DNA from: a bacterium
Lineage (GTDB): Bacteria > Desulfobacterota > Binatia > DP-6
NCBI GenBank assembly: GCA_026129405.1
Contig: JAHCID010000002.1
Span: 310,001-374,000, forward strand
Length of the DNA stretch: 64,000 bases
Direction: 5' to 3'
Shown: positions 38,627-47,616 of the stretch, in pieces
Position numbering within the stretch: the first letter of the stretch is position 1
How the letters are laid out: each line of letters begins with the position of its first letter
Notes under the pieces: generated by a model
Database searches by the model: none
Told to the model about the DNA's origin: nothing
The model's input: the letters and a program-made list of their open reading frames with translations, nothing else
Program-made: the position numbers and the translations under genes

Positions 38627-39957
38627 GGCCGGGCCTCCTCCGCCGTGGGCTCGCCGGCGATCGGCGTGCCGCTGAGTCGCTCCACGTCGACGCGGGCGGC
38701 GTGGTAGGTCGCGAGCGCCTGGACGTACTGGTCGCGCACCGCGAACAGGGTGCGCTGCGCGTCGAGCACCTCGAGCCAGCGGTAGAGCCCGCGGGCGTAG
38801 GCGTCGCTCGCGCCGTCGAAGACCGCGCGCGCGCGCGGGATCACCCGGTCGCGCAGCGAGACCACCTGGTCCCAGGCCGCGTGGAACTCCTGGTACGCGC
38901 GGCCGAGCGCGCCGCGCACCGACGCCTCGGCGGCGGCGCGCTCGGCCTTCGCCTTCGCGAGCCGCTCGTGCGCCTCGCGGACGCCGCCCTGGTTGCGGTC
39001 GAAGATGGGCAGCGGGATCGACAGCTCGACCACCGCACCGCTGGTGTCGTCCTCGTCGAAGTGCCGCCCGCCGACGCCGACCGTGATGTCGGGGATGCCC
39101 CGCGCCCGCTCGAGCTCGATCGCGGCGCTGCGCTGCTCGAGCTCCGTGGTCCAGCGTGCGAGGTCGGGATTGGCGTCGACGCGGGCGAGGAACTCGGCTT
39201 CGGGCGCGGGGGCGGTCACGCGTGCGAGGTCGCCGCGCACGGCCGTGAAGGTCACGCGCTCCGCGCCGAAGGTCGCCGCCAGCGTCGCCTTCGCGGCCGC
39301 GACGTCGTGCTCGATCTGCACGCGCTCGAGGCGCGTGCGGTCGAGCGCGACCTCGGCGCGGTCCCGCTCGATCGGCGACACCGCACCCGCCGCCACCTGA
39401 TCGCCAACCGTGCGCACCGACGCCGCGGCGACGCGCACCAGCTCGTCGGCGAGCGCCAGCCGTTCCTGCGCCGCGAGCGTGGCCACGAAGGCCTTCGTCA
39501 CCTCGGCGAGGACGGTCGCGCGCCGGGCCTCGTAGTCCCAGCCCGCGAGGTCGCGCTCGAGGCTGGCGACGCGCTGCCGCTTCGCGCGCTTGCCGCCGAG
39601 CTCGACGAGCTGGGCGAGGCTGATCGTCGTCTGCGCGCTGTGGAAGGCGGCGCGCCGGCCGCTGCCGCCGAAGTCTTCGAGGTCGGTCCGCAGCACCGGG
39701 TTCGGCAGCAGGCCGGCCTGGAGGGTCGCGGCTTCGCGGGCGCGCACCTCGGCGGAGAACGCGGCCAGCTCGGGGCTGCGCACGAGCGCCGCGGCGACGG
39801 CGTCGCGCAGCGTGATCGCGCCGGACGGCGCCGGCGCGGCCGCCGCCTCGGGCGGCGACGCCGGCATCGCCGCGTCGCGAGCCAGCGCGGGTGGGGCGGT
39901 GCAGGCCAGCGCGGCCAGCAACGCCATGGGTCGAACCATCGGGACGAGCGCGTCCAT
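38623..39957 (-). CDS. czcC: TolC/CzcC-type outer-membrane efflux channel
   Basis: A 444-residue outer-membrane efflux protein. A signal peptide (cleavage near ALA) is followed by two OEP repeats with long coiled-coil helices and the segment ANPDLARWTTELEQR typical of the CzcC family. It forms the trimeric exit duct of the Czc-type complex. I chose ATG 39957 because GGAGG sits 6 nt before it; an ATG at 39963 directly abuts the site. It overlaps the adaptor gene by 4 bp. Two hairpins lie just upstream in the mRNA. Confidence 0.9.
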   Translation of the reverse strand: MDALVPMVRPMALLAALACTAPPALARDAAMPASPPEAAAAPAPSGAITLRDAVAAALVRSPELAAFSAEVRAREAATLQAGLLPNPVLRTDLEDFGGSGRRAAFHSAQTTISLAQLVELGGKRAKRQRVASLERDLAGWDYEARRATVLAEVTKAFVATLAAQERLALADELVRVAAASVRTVGDQVAAGAVSPIERDRAEVALDRTRLERVQIEHDVAAAKATLAATFGAERVTFTAVRGDLARVTAPAPEAEFLARVDANPDLARWTTELEQRSAAIELERARGIPDITVGVGGRHFDEDDTSGAVVELSIPLPIFDRNQGGVREAHERLAKAKAERAAAEASVRGALGRAYQEFHAAWDQVVSLRDRVIPRARAVFDGASDAYARGLYRWLEVLDAQRTLFAVRDQYVQALATYHAARVDVERLSGTPIAGEPTAEEARP

Positions 39958-39987
39958 GGACATCCTCCGGAGAAAGAGTCGAGCCGT

Positions 39988-40032
39988 GCCGGCGCGAGCG
40001 CGCCGGCGGGACGCGTCGCGGAGCCGCGACGC
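39988..40032 (-). promoter_or_regulatory. Twin intercistronic hairpins in the czc operon
   Basis: Two perfect 8-bp stems with the same four-base loop follow each other: 39988-39995/40000-40007 (gccggcgc, loop gagc) and 40013-40020/40025-40032 (gcgtcgcg, loop gagc). They sit between the small His/Cys-rich gene and the channel gene. They might act as attenuator, processing or stability elements; no U-run follows. Confidence 0.55.
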
Positions 40033-40047
40033 GCGGAGGATGGCGGC

Positions 40048-40503
40048 TCAGTTGCGGAGGACGACGGTGCGACGGGCCACGAGGCGCGCCTCGCTGCCGG
40101 CGGTGGCGCGGGTCAGCAGCGGCTGCGCGGCCGGGGTGGCGACGGCGGGCGGCGGCACCAGGCCCACCAGGGCCGGGGTTGCGACGACGTCGTCGCCGGC
40201 CCGCGACAGCGCCCGCCCGGCGGTCTCGCCGAGGGCGATGTCGGTGCAGGGATGGCCGTTGCACGGCGCCCCGAGCCCGGCGTCGTGGTCCGCCTCATGA
40301 TGGCGGCGGGCTTCCGCCTCACACGTACCTGCATGGGCGGTCTCGAGGGCGACGTGGCCGTCGGACGCGACGCAGAGCACGGTCTCGAACGCCAACGCGG
40401 CGCCGCCCAGCTGGAGCAGCAGACAGAGCCACGCGATCACGCGGATGGGGCGGAGTCGGAGCACGACGGCGACGTTCTCGCGGGGCACTGTAGCGGAGGC
40501 CAT
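40048..40503 (-). CDS. Small exported His/Cys-rich protein heading the czc operon
   Basis: A 151-residue protein with one N-terminal hydrophobic segment (WLCLLLQLGGAALAF), then a mature part rich in Cys, His, Asp and Glu (HAGTCEAEARRHHEAD, GAPCNGHPCTD). Such small periplasmic proteins precede czc/cus-type genes in many proteobacteria and are thought to bind metal, but I cannot name a family. The start is uncertain; ATG 40503 is used. The channel gene follows about 90 nt downstream on the same strand. Confidence 0.72.
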   Translation of the reverse strand: MASATVPRENVAVVLRLRPIRVIAWLCLLLQLGGAALAFETVLCVASDGHVALETAHAGTCEAEARRHHEADHDAGLGAPCNGHPCTDIALGETAGRALSRAGDDVVATPALVGLVPPPAVATPAAQPLLTRATAGSEARLVARRTVVLRN

Positions 40504-40618
40504 CGCAGGTGGGAAACCGCGCCACCCTCCCGGCGCGGTACGCCGTTCAGGTGTGCCCCGCGGCGATTCGGGCATTCCCCGATTGCAAACACCGGAGGCC
40601 GCCACGCATGGTCCCGAC

Positions 40619-43600
40619 ATGCTTGGCTTCGCGCGACGTTCTCGGGGGATGCTCGCGGCCACGGCCGCGGGGCTCGGCGCGCTGCTCCTCGCCGGTGCAC
40701 CGCGGGCCGCCGCCCAGAGCTTCGTCAACTTCGAATCGGGGCAGACGCGTCCCCTCGCGCTCTCCCCCGACGGCAGCCGGCTGTTCGCGGTCAACACGCC
40801 GGACAACCGGCTCGAGATCTTCACGATCGACGCCGCGGGCCTCACCCGCACCGGGTCGGTTCCCGTCGGCCTCGAGCCGATCGCCGTCGCCGCGCGCTCC
40901 GACGGCGAGGTCTGGGTCGTCAACCTGCTCTCCGACTCGGTGAGCATCGTCGACGTCGCCGCGAGCCCGCCGCGCGTGGTGCGCACGCTCCTCACCTGCG
41001 ACGAGCCGCGCGACATCGTCTTCGCCGGCCCCGGCAACGGACGAGCGTTCGTCACCACCGCGCGCCGCGGCCAGAACTGTCCGGTGCCGGACCAGCCGGC
41101 GGCGACCAGCACGCCGCGCGCGATCGTGCAGGTATTCGACGTCGTCACCAGCCTCGACGCCACCTTCGAGGGCACCCCGATCGCCAACGTGGCGCTGTTC
41201 GGCGACAGCCCGCGCGCGCTCGCGCGCAGCGCCGACGGCAGCACCGTCTACGCCGCCGTCTTCCAGTCCGGCAACCAGACGACCGCCATCAGCGAGGCCG
41301 TGGTCTGCGACGGCGGCGCCGGCGCGCCGCCGTGCGGTCCGGGCGGCGTGTTCCCGGGCGGCCTGCCGGCGCCGAACCTGGACAAGCACGGCGACCGCGG
41401 CCCCGAGGTCGGCCTCATCGTGCGCTACGATCCGCAGACGGCCGTCTGGGCCGATCCGCTCGGCCGCAGCTGGAACGCCGCCGTGCGCTTCACGCTGCCC
41501 GATCTCGACGTCTTCGCGATCGACGCGAACGCGCCGGTGCCGGTGGAGACGGCGAGCTTCCCGCACGTCGGCACCGTGCTCTTCAACATCGCGACCAACC
41601 CGGTGAGCGGCAAGGTCTACGTCAGCAACACCGAGGCGCGGAACGAGGTCCGCTTCGAGGGACCGGGCACGTTCTTCGGCAGCACCACCGTGCAGGGGCA
41701 TCTGCACGAGGCGCGCATCACCGTCATCGACGGCAGCAGCGTCACGCCGCGCCACCTGAACAAGCACATCGACTATGCGGTCCGCCCGGCCCCGCCCGGC
41801 GTGAAGGAGAAGAGCCTGGCGCAGCCGGTGGAGATGGTGGTGTCGAGCGACGGCACGACGCTCTACGTGGCGGCGTTCGGCTCGTCGAAGGTCGGCGTCT
41901 TCGACACCGTCGCGCTCGAGAACGACACGTTCATGCCGTCGGCCGCGGACCACATCCCGGTGAGCGGCGGCGGTCCGACCGGGCTCGTGCTCGACGAGGC
42001 CCGCAACCGCCTCTACGTCTTCACGCGCTTCGACAACGCGGTATCGGTGATCGACCTCGCGACGCGCACCGAGCGCGCCCACGTGCCGGTGTACACGCCG
42101 GAGCCGCCGCAGGTCCGCGCCGGGCGGCGGTTCCTGTACGACGCCGCCTACACGTCGAGCAACGGCGAGGCGTCGTGCGCCAGCTGCCACGTCTTCGGCG
42201 ACCTCGACCACCTCGCGTGGGATCTCGGCAACCCCGACGACGAGACCATCCCGAACCCGATCCCGGTGCGCATTCCGCCGCTGCTCGGCACCTTCGTCGA
42301 CTTCCATCCGCTGAAGGGCCCGATGACGACGCAGAGCCTGCGCGGCATGGCCAACCACGGGTCGATGCACTGGCGCGGCGACCGCACGGGCGGCAACGAT
42401 CCCGGCGGGAATCCGTTCGACGAGGAGGTCGCGTTCAAGAAGTTCAACCCGGCGTTCGTCGGGCTCATCGGTCGTGAGACCGAGCTCACCGATGCCGAGA
42501 TGCAGGCCTTCACCGACTTCGTCCTCGGCGTCACCTATCCGCCGAACCCGTTCCGGCGCCTCGACAACGCCCTGCGCGCGAACGAGCAGGCCGGCCGCGA
42601 CCTCTACTTCGGTCGCAACACCGACGTGCTCTTCAACTGCAACGGCTGCCACCGCCTCGACCGCGCCGCCGGCTTCTTCGGCAGCGACGGGTTCTCGACC
42701 TTCGAGGGCGAGACGCAGATGTTCAAGGTCCCGCACCTCCGCAACGTCTACACCAAGATCGGCATGTTCCGCTCCGCCGGCGCCAACCCGAACCTGCCGC
42801 AGGTGCGCGGCTACGGCGTGCTCCACGACGGCAGCGTCGACACGGTGGCGAACTTCCTCAGCGCCTCGGTCTTCTCGCTGTCGATCGCGGAGGAGAACGA
42901 CCTCCAGCGTTTCATGTTCGTGTTCGACTCGAACCTGTTCCCGATCGCCGGCCAGCAGGTGACGCTCGACGGCGTGACGGCCGCCGACGCGGGGAGCCGT
43001 CTCGATCTCATGCTCGCGCGCGACGACCGGGGGGAGTGCGAGGTGATCGTCCACGGCGTCGTCGCCGGCGAGGCCCGCGGCGGCTACCGGCGCGCCGACG
43101 GCTTCTTCCAGATGGACCGCGCGACGGACGTCCGCACCGCCGCGTCGCTGCGCGCGCTGGCGATGGTGCCGGGCCAGGCGCAGACCTTCACCTGCGCGCC
43201 CCCGGGAACGGCGGTGCGCATGGCCGTCGACCGCGACGAGGACAGCTTCCTCGATCGCGACGAGCTCGACGCGGGCAGCGACCCGGCCGACGCCTCCAGC
43301 ACGCCGCTCGCGCCGATCGTCGCCACCGCCTTCAAGATGAACGACGACGCGAAGCCGCCGCTCGACCTGCGCAAGCGACGACTGACCTTCCGCTCCGCGG
43401 GCGTCCGCAACGTGCCGCAGCCGATCGTCGTCCCGGCGTGGGGCAGCGCCGGCGATCCGACGCTGGCGGGCTCGGCCGACGGCGCCTTCCTCGCCGTCTC
43501 CGGCGGGAGCGCCGGCGTCGTGATCCCGCTGCCGGCCGGGCGTTGGACGCGGATCGGCACGGCGGTGAAGCCGGGCTACAAGTACCTCGATCGCCGCGGC

Positions 43601-43849
43601 GAGGCGGGGCCGATCACCACCATCACGCTGCGCAACGGCGCCCTCAAGATCATGGGGAAGGGCGACGGCCTCCTGCCGCTCGCGGGCGCGCCCCTCGGCG
43701 TGGCCAGCCTGCGGCTCCAGCTCGACCCGAGCGCCGGCTACTGCGCGACCGCGCCGGCCAAGACCCCGGCGGCGAAGAACGACACGCCGGCGAAGTTCCT
43801 GGGCGTGGCGAAGTCGCCCGCACCCGCGGCCTGCGCGCCGCTGCCCTGA
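40619..43849 (+). CDS. Exported beta-propeller protein with two c-type haem sites
   Basis: A 1076-residue secreted protein: signal peptide (cleavage near AAA), a YncE/YVTN-like beta-propeller of about 450 residues (RPLALSPDGSRLFAV and similar blades), then a cytochrome c region with CASCH (520-524) and CNGCH (674-678). A Ca2+-type loop (DRDEDSFLDRDELD) follows and the C-terminal beta-rich domain is of unknown fold. It resembles di-haem MauG/cytochrome c peroxidase-like proteins joined to a propeller, so it probably works as a periplasmic or surface redox protein. ATG 40619 precedes the signal peptide; the upstream frame is not coding. Confidence 0.85.
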   Translation: MLGFARRSRGMLAATAAGLGALLLAGAPRAAAQSFVNFESGQTRPLALSPDGSRLFAVNTPDNRLEIFTIDAAGLTRTGSVPVGLEPIAVAARSDGEVWVVNLLSDSVSIVDVAASPPRVVRTLLTCDEPRDIVFAGPGNGRAFVTTARRGQNCPVPDQPAATSTPRAIVQVFDVVTSLDATFEGTPIANVALFGDSPRALARSADGSTVYAAVFQSGNQTTAISEAVVCDGGAGAPPCGPGGVFPGGLPAPNLDKHGDRGPEVGLIVRYDPQTAVWADPLGRSWNAAVRFTLPDLDVFAIDANAPVPVETASFPHVGTVLFNIATNPVSGKVYVSNTEARNEVRFEGPGTFFGSTTVQGHLHEARITVIDGSSVTPRHLNKHIDYAVRPAPPGVKEKSLAQPVEMVVSSDGTTLYVAAFGSSKVGVFDTVALENDTFMPSAADHIPVSGGGPTGLVLDEARNRLYVFTRFDNAVSVIDLATRTERAHVPVYTPEPPQVRAGRRFLYDAAYTSSNGEASCASCHVFGDLDHLAWDLGNPDDETIPNPIPVRIPPLLGTFVDFHPLKGPMTTQSLRGMANHGSMHWRGDRTGGNDPGGNPFDEEVAFKKFNPAFVGLIGRETELTDAEMQAFTDFVLGVTYPPNPFRRLDNALRANEQAGRDLYFGRNTDVLFNCNGCHRLDRAAGFFGSDGFSTFEGETQMFKVPHLRNVYTKIGMFRSAGANPNLPQVRGYGVLHDGSVDTVANFLSASVFSLSIAEENDLQRFMFVFDSNLFPIAGQQVTLDGVTAADAGSRLDLMLARDDRGECEVIVHGVVAGEARGGYRRADGFFQMDRATDVRTAASLRALAMVPGQAQTFTCAPPGTAVRMAVDRDEDSFLDRDELDAGSDPADASSTPLAPIVATAFKMNDDAKPPLDLRKRRLTFRSAGVRNVPQPIVVPAWGSAGDPTLAGSADGAFLAVSGGSAGVVIPLPAGRWTRIGTAVKPGYKYLDRRGEAGPITTITLRNGALKIMGKGDGLLPLAGAPLGVASLRLQLDPSAGYCATAPAKTPAAKNDTPAKFLGVAKSPAPAACAPLP

Positions 43850-43856
43850 CCCGGCG

Positions 43857-43888
43857 CCGCCCCGGCCCGCACGCGCGGGCCGGGGCGG
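43857..43888 (+). terminator. Strong GC hairpin after the propeller/cytochrome gene
   Basis: A perfect 14-bp stem (43857-43870 with 43875-43888) and a four-base loop (acgc) begin 8 bp after the stop codon at 43849. No U-run follows, so it may be a Rho-aided or bidirectional end signal, or an mRNA 3' stabiliser. Confidence 0.6.
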
Positions 43889-43933
43889 GCGGCGACTGTT
43901 GCCCCTCGGGCGGGGCCGTGGACTTATGGGCGC

Positions 43934-44560
43934 ATGACGTCCACCGATCCGCACCGCATCGACAGCGTGGAGGCCCTGCGGGCGATCGTCGGCGCGCCCG
44001 GCACGGCGACCGAGGCCAAGATCGAGCCCGTGGTCGGTGAGTTCGCGCGTGCCTTCATCGCGCGCTCGCCGTTCCTGCTCATGGCCACCGCGGACGCCGA
44101 GGGGCGTCTCGACGTCTCGCCGAAGGGCGACGGCCCGGGCTTCGTCGCCGTCCCCGACGCGCGCACGCTGCTCGTGCCGGATCGCACCGGCAACCGGCTC
44201 GTCTTCGGTCTCCAGAACATCCTCGCGAACCCGCATGTCGGGCTCGTCTTCCTCGTGCCGGGGACCGGCGAGACCCTGCGTGTGAACGGGCGTGCCGAGC
44301 TGACGCGCGATCCCGCCGTCTGCGAGCGTCTCGCGGCGCGCGGCAAGCCGGCGCTGCTCGCCATCCGGGTCACCGTGGAGGAGTGCTTCTTCCACTGCGC
44401 CAAGGCCTTCCTGCGCTCGCAGCTGTGGCGGCCCGAGGCCTGGCCGCCGCCCGAGAAGGTCTCGTTCGGGCGCATGATGGCGCGCAAGTTCGGCGGCGAC
44501 GACGCGATGGCGACCTCGATCGACCAGATGATCGACGAGGACTACCGCAACAACCTCTGA
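43934..44560 (+). CDS. PPOX-class FMN-binding protein (pyridoxamine oxidase-like)
   Basis: A 208-residue FMN-fold protein of the pyridoxamine-5-phosphate oxidase class. The segment FLLMATADAEGRLDVSPKGD is the flavin-phosphate-binding strand, and FGLQNILANPHVGLVF is characteristic of the MSMEG_1061/DR2398-type subfamily. It may reduce a small molecule or a cofactor; the substrate is unknown. The next gene starts 4 nt after its stop, so the two are co-transcribed. Confidence 0.85.
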   Translation: MTSTDPHRIDSVEALRAIVGAPGTATEAKIEPVVGEFARAFIARSPFLLMATADAEGRLDVSPKGDGPGFVAVPDARTLLVPDRTGNRLVFGLQNILANPHVGLVFLVPGTGETLRVNGRAELTRDPAVCERLAARGKPALLAIRVTVEECFFHCAKAFLRSQLWRPEAWPPPEKVSFGRMMARKFGGDDAMATSIDQMIDEDYRNNL

Positions 44561-44564
44561 CGCC

Positions 44565-44948
44565 GTGGAGCGCTTCCTGCCTCGATCGCGCAGCGCGCGA
44601 CTCGTCCTGCGGACGGTCGGGGCCGTCGTCTGCTTCGTCATCGCGGCGCTGCTGAGCGTCCTGCCCGGACCGGCGTTCGTGTTCTGGATCGCCGGGTTCG
44701 TGCTGCTCGGATTCAGCGCCGGGCAGATCCTGCTCTCGGTGCACGCGGTGCAGGAGGTTTTGCACCGCCGCGTGCCCTACGCCGATCGGCTGCCGCGCCT
44801 GCGCAAGCACCAGATCCGCCGCATGCTCCGGCACCGCTGGGTGCGGGCCATCGACCGTCTCTCGAAGCGCCACGAGCGCCGCGTCCAGCGGCGCAAGGCG
44901 CGGGCCGCCGAAGCGGCGGCGCAGGCACGCCGCCGGGCCGCGGGCTGA
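44565..44948 (+). CDS. Small membrane protein, PGPGW-like
   Basis: A 127-residue protein with two adjoining hydrophobic helices (about residues 15-60) containing LSVLPGPAFVFW, like the PGPGW transmembrane family, and a long, very basic C-terminal tail that should face the cytoplasm. The GTG start lies 4 nt after the PPOX gene. Function unknown; it may interact with nucleic acid or membrane phospholipid through the Arg-rich tail. Confidence 0.75.
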   Translation: MERFLPRSRSARLVLRTVGAVVCFVIAALLSVLPGPAFVFWIAGFVLLGFSAGQILLSVHAVQEVLHRRVPYADRLPRLRKHQIRRMLRHRWVRAIDRLSKRHERRVQRRKARAAEAAAQARRRAAG

Positions 44949-45020
44949 GCCGCTCGCGCAGGCGCCGGGGCATGCGAGGGATGACACGGCTCCGGGCGAT
45001 GTGTGAGATTGGCCGCCGAG

Positions 45021-46637
45021 ATGCGCTCCCGTGCGGTCGCGGTCCTCGCCGTCCTGCTGTTGGCCACGGTGGCGGCCGCGGCGGGGAAGGGGCGCCGCGG
45101 CGCGCTGACGCTGAAGGTCGCGGGCGGTCCGCCGCCGGCGAAGACGCTGCGGCAGCTGGCGCTCCTCGGCGCCGACACGGGCGAGGTCGTCGCGGTCGAC
45201 GGCATCGGCAAGCGCGCCAAGACGGTGCTGCGCCCGGCCCCCGGCGTGCTGTTCGCGGCCGTCGCCGACGTCGGCGCGCGCGGCGCGCGCAGCGGCGTCA
45301 GTCGCGTGTTCCGCGTCGATCCGGCGCTCGCGGCCGTCGCCACCGTGAAGCCGCTGCGCGGGCCGGGGGCGGTCGCCGCCACGGCGGCCGTGGCCGGCGT
45401 GACGTCGGCCACGGGCAGCCCCGGCGGGGGACTCGTCGTCACCATGGGCAGCATCCCCGTCGAGGGCGGATCGGGCCGGACGGGCTCGATCGCGGCCGGC
45501 CTGCTCACCGGCGTGTTCGACGCGACCCACGACGCGGGCACCCGCTGGGTGAACACCGACCAGCGCTTCCTCGACGCGCACGCGCGCGAGCTGCAGCTTC
45601 AGGCCGACGGCAAGCTCGACCCGTCGACGCCGGTGCGCGACGAGCTGCTGACCCCGAACGCGCGCGTCGAGGGCGACCTCGCGATCGACGGCGGCCACAT
45701 GACGGGGGAGATCCGTATCGTCGATCCGGCCACCGGCGACGTGATCCACCGCATCCCCGTCGACCGCGACTTCGACAAGGACTCCATCGACGATCTCAGG
45801 AAGCTGCTCGGCGATCTCTCCGACGAGCTGATCAAGAAGATCCTAGACCTGCTCCCGACGACCACCACGACGTCGACCAGCACGATGACCACCTCCACCA
45901 CGACGACCACGACGATCGCGACCACCACCACGACGGTGACCATGACGACCGTCGTCACCACCACCGTCCCGACCACCACGACCACGTCGTCCTCGACCAC
46001 GTCGACGACCGTGCTCTGCGGCGGCGGGCTCGTCGCGTCCGTCGAGGTCTTCTACGACATCCTGGGTTCGTCGCAGGCGCAGTCGGGGGGCAACCTCGAC
46101 CCGAAGACGTTCGACACCGGTCCCGTGACCCTGCCGCTCGGATCCGCGGGCGGGTCCGACACCCAGGAGTACACCCTCCACTCGATGCGCGGCACCGCCG
46201 AGGCGTTCGCCAACGGCGCCGTCACCTGGGATCTCGGGCGCTGTCAGCTCCACGCCAGCGGCACCTTCGGCGAGAAGAGCCAGGGCGGCAGCGAGACCAC
46301 GGTCGCGACCACCGGCCTCGACGCCCGCTTCCAAATCAAGCTCAAGGTGAAGCAGCAGACGCCGTTCACGTTGACGGGGCACGTGAAGGCGTCGGGTACG
46401 CCCAACACGGGCCCGCCGCTCCAGCGCTACCTCAAGTGCACGGGGCACTTCGGCGAGGCCGACGGCAACATCCAGAGCCCCTCGGGGATCGCGATCCCGT
46501 TCGGCGAGACGTCGTCGCTACATCCGGACGACGAGTACGTCCTGCTCTGCGCGGTGGTCCGCGGCGGCTCGAGCACCGTGCTCGGCGACGACGACGCCGA
46601 TCTCGAGTGGAGCTGGACGATCACGCTCGGCAGCTGA
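45021..46637 (+). CDS. Secreted protein with central Thr-rich linker
   Basis: A 538-residue exported protein: signal peptide, an N-terminal domain of about 255 residues (including the spacer DRDFDKDSIDDLRKLLGDL), a 51-residue Thr/Ser-rich linker, and a C-terminal beta-rich domain with paired Cys residues (LCGGG, GRCQ, LKCTGH, LLCAV). I know no family for either domain. ATG 45021 follows the weak upstream context and gives the signal peptide; a GTG at 45003 is in frame. It converges on rlmJ. Confidence 0.75.
   Translation: MRSRAVAVLAVLLLATVAAAAGKGRRGALTLKVAGGPPPAKTLRQLALLGADTGEVVAVDGIGKRAKTVLRPAPGVLFAAVADVGARGARSGVSRVFRVDPALAAVATVKPLRGPGAVAATAAVAGVTSATGSPGGGLVVTMGSIPVEGGSGRTGSIAAGLLTGVFDATHDAGTRWVNTDQRFLDAHARELQLQADGKLDPSTPVRDELLTPNARVEGDLAIDGGHMTGEIRIVDPATGDVIHRIPVDRDFDKDSIDDLRKLLGDLSDELIKKILDLLPTTTTTSTSTMTTSTTTTTTIATTTTTVTMTTVVTTTVPTTTTTSSSTTSTTVLCGGGLVASVEVFYDILGSSQAQSGGNLDPKTFDTGPVTLPLGSAGGSDTQEYTLHSMRGTAEAFANGAVTWDLGRCQLHASGTFGEKSQGGSETTVATTGLDARFQIKLKVKQQTPFTLTGHVKASGTPNTGPPLQRYLKCTGHFGEADGNIQSPSGIAIPFGETSSLHPDDEYVLLCAVVRGGSSTVLGDDDADLEWSWTITLGS
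45858..46010 (+). repeat. Thr/Ser-codon repeat tract (interdomain linker)
   Basis: A 153-bp run of acg/acc codons with scattered Ser, Met, Val, Ile and Pro codons encodes a flexible linker. On the other strand it produces an uninterrupted Val-rich frame, which is an artefact of the repeat. Confidence 0.85.
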
Positions 46638-46656
46638 GCGCGCGGTCGTACCGGGC

Positions 46657-47532
46657 TCAGGCCGCCGTCGGCCCGAACGCGCGCAGGCGCAGCGACCAGA
46701 CCCCCGGGAACGTGGCGCAGTGCGCGGCGACCGCCGGCGCCGCCGCGGCGACGCGCGCGGCGACGTCGGCCGGCGCGTGGATCAGCAGCATGCCGCTGCC
46801 GTTCAAGCGGCGCCGCTGGTGCTCGAGCGGCGTCGTCACCAGCTCCGCGGCGACACCGGTCACGCCGCCGGCGGCGAGCCGGTCCATCATCGCGTTCGGC
46901 CGCGTGAGGCTCTTCAGCGGATACCAGAGGAGCAGGCACGCGCGCGGATGGCGGCGTGCCGCGGCCGCGACCGTCTCCGGCACGTCGTGCCAGTCGCCCT
47001 TGCGCGACCACGGCGGATCGACGAACGCGACCACGGTCCGCGCGCGGCTCGAGGCGGCGCCGAGCGCGTCGTCCAGGGCTGCGAGGCCGTCGGCGGTGGT
47101 GATGCGCGTGTGGCCGTCGTCCAGCACCGACGCGAGCCGCGCCGCCGCCTTGGCGTCGCGCTCCCAGAGCGCGAGCGGCGCGTCGGGTCCGAGGATCGTG
47201 CGCGCGAGCAGCGGCGAGCCGGGATGGTTCGTCGGCCGGGCGTCGCCGCGTCCGTGCGCGCGGCAGATAGCGAGGTAGCGCTCGAGCGCCGGCGCCGCCG
47301 CCGTCCACAGCCGCCCGATGCCCAGGGTCCACTCGCCGGTCGCCGCGAGCGGGTAGCGTCCCTCGCCGGCGTGCGTCTCGACGTACGCCGCCCGTGCCCC
47401 CGTCGCCGCGACCTGCGCGAGCACCTCGACCAGGACGACGTGCTTCCATACGTCGCCGACGTTGCCGGCGTGGAGGCGGTGGCTGTAGTCGGGCGGGGTG
47501 CCCTCGGACGCGTAGCGCGAGCGGTCGGCCAT
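46657..47532 (-). CDS. rlmJ: 23S rRNA (adenine-2030-N6)-methyltransferase RlmJ
   Basis: A 291-residue enzyme with the RlmJ motif YSHRLHAGNVGDVWKH at its N-terminus and VDPPWSRKGDW, the catalytic N6-adenine methyltransferase DPPW motif. It methylates A2030 of 23S rRNA using S-adenosylmethionine in the cytoplasm. Length agrees with the family (about 280). It is alone, converging on the Thr-linker gene with 19 bp between stops. Confidence 0.9.
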   Translation of the reverse strand: MADRSRYASEGTPPDYSHRLHAGNVGDVWKHVVLVEVLAQVAATGARAAYVETHAGEGRYPLAATGEWTLGIGRLWTAAAPALERYLAICRAHGRGDARPTNHPGSPLLARTILGPDAPLALWERDAKAAARLASVLDDGHTRITTADGLAALDDALGAASSRARTVVAFVDPPWSRKGDWHDVPETVAAAARRHPRACLLLWYPLKSLTRPNAMMDRLAAGGVTGVAAELVTTPLEHQRRRLNGSGMLLIHAPADVAARVAAAAPAVAAHCATFPGVWSLRLRAFGPTAA

Positions 47533-47616
47533 CGCGGAAACCTACGCCGGCGCGGCCGCAGTGGCGAACCGGGGCGCGGATTGACGCGCCGGCCCCGCCC
47601 GCGGCACACCCGGCGC

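Noticed and set aside
40547-44641. A 1364-residue minus-strand open frame over the cytochrome gene
   Set aside because: Its composition is a shadow of the plus-strand genes, and the plus strand shows haem motifs and a signal peptide.
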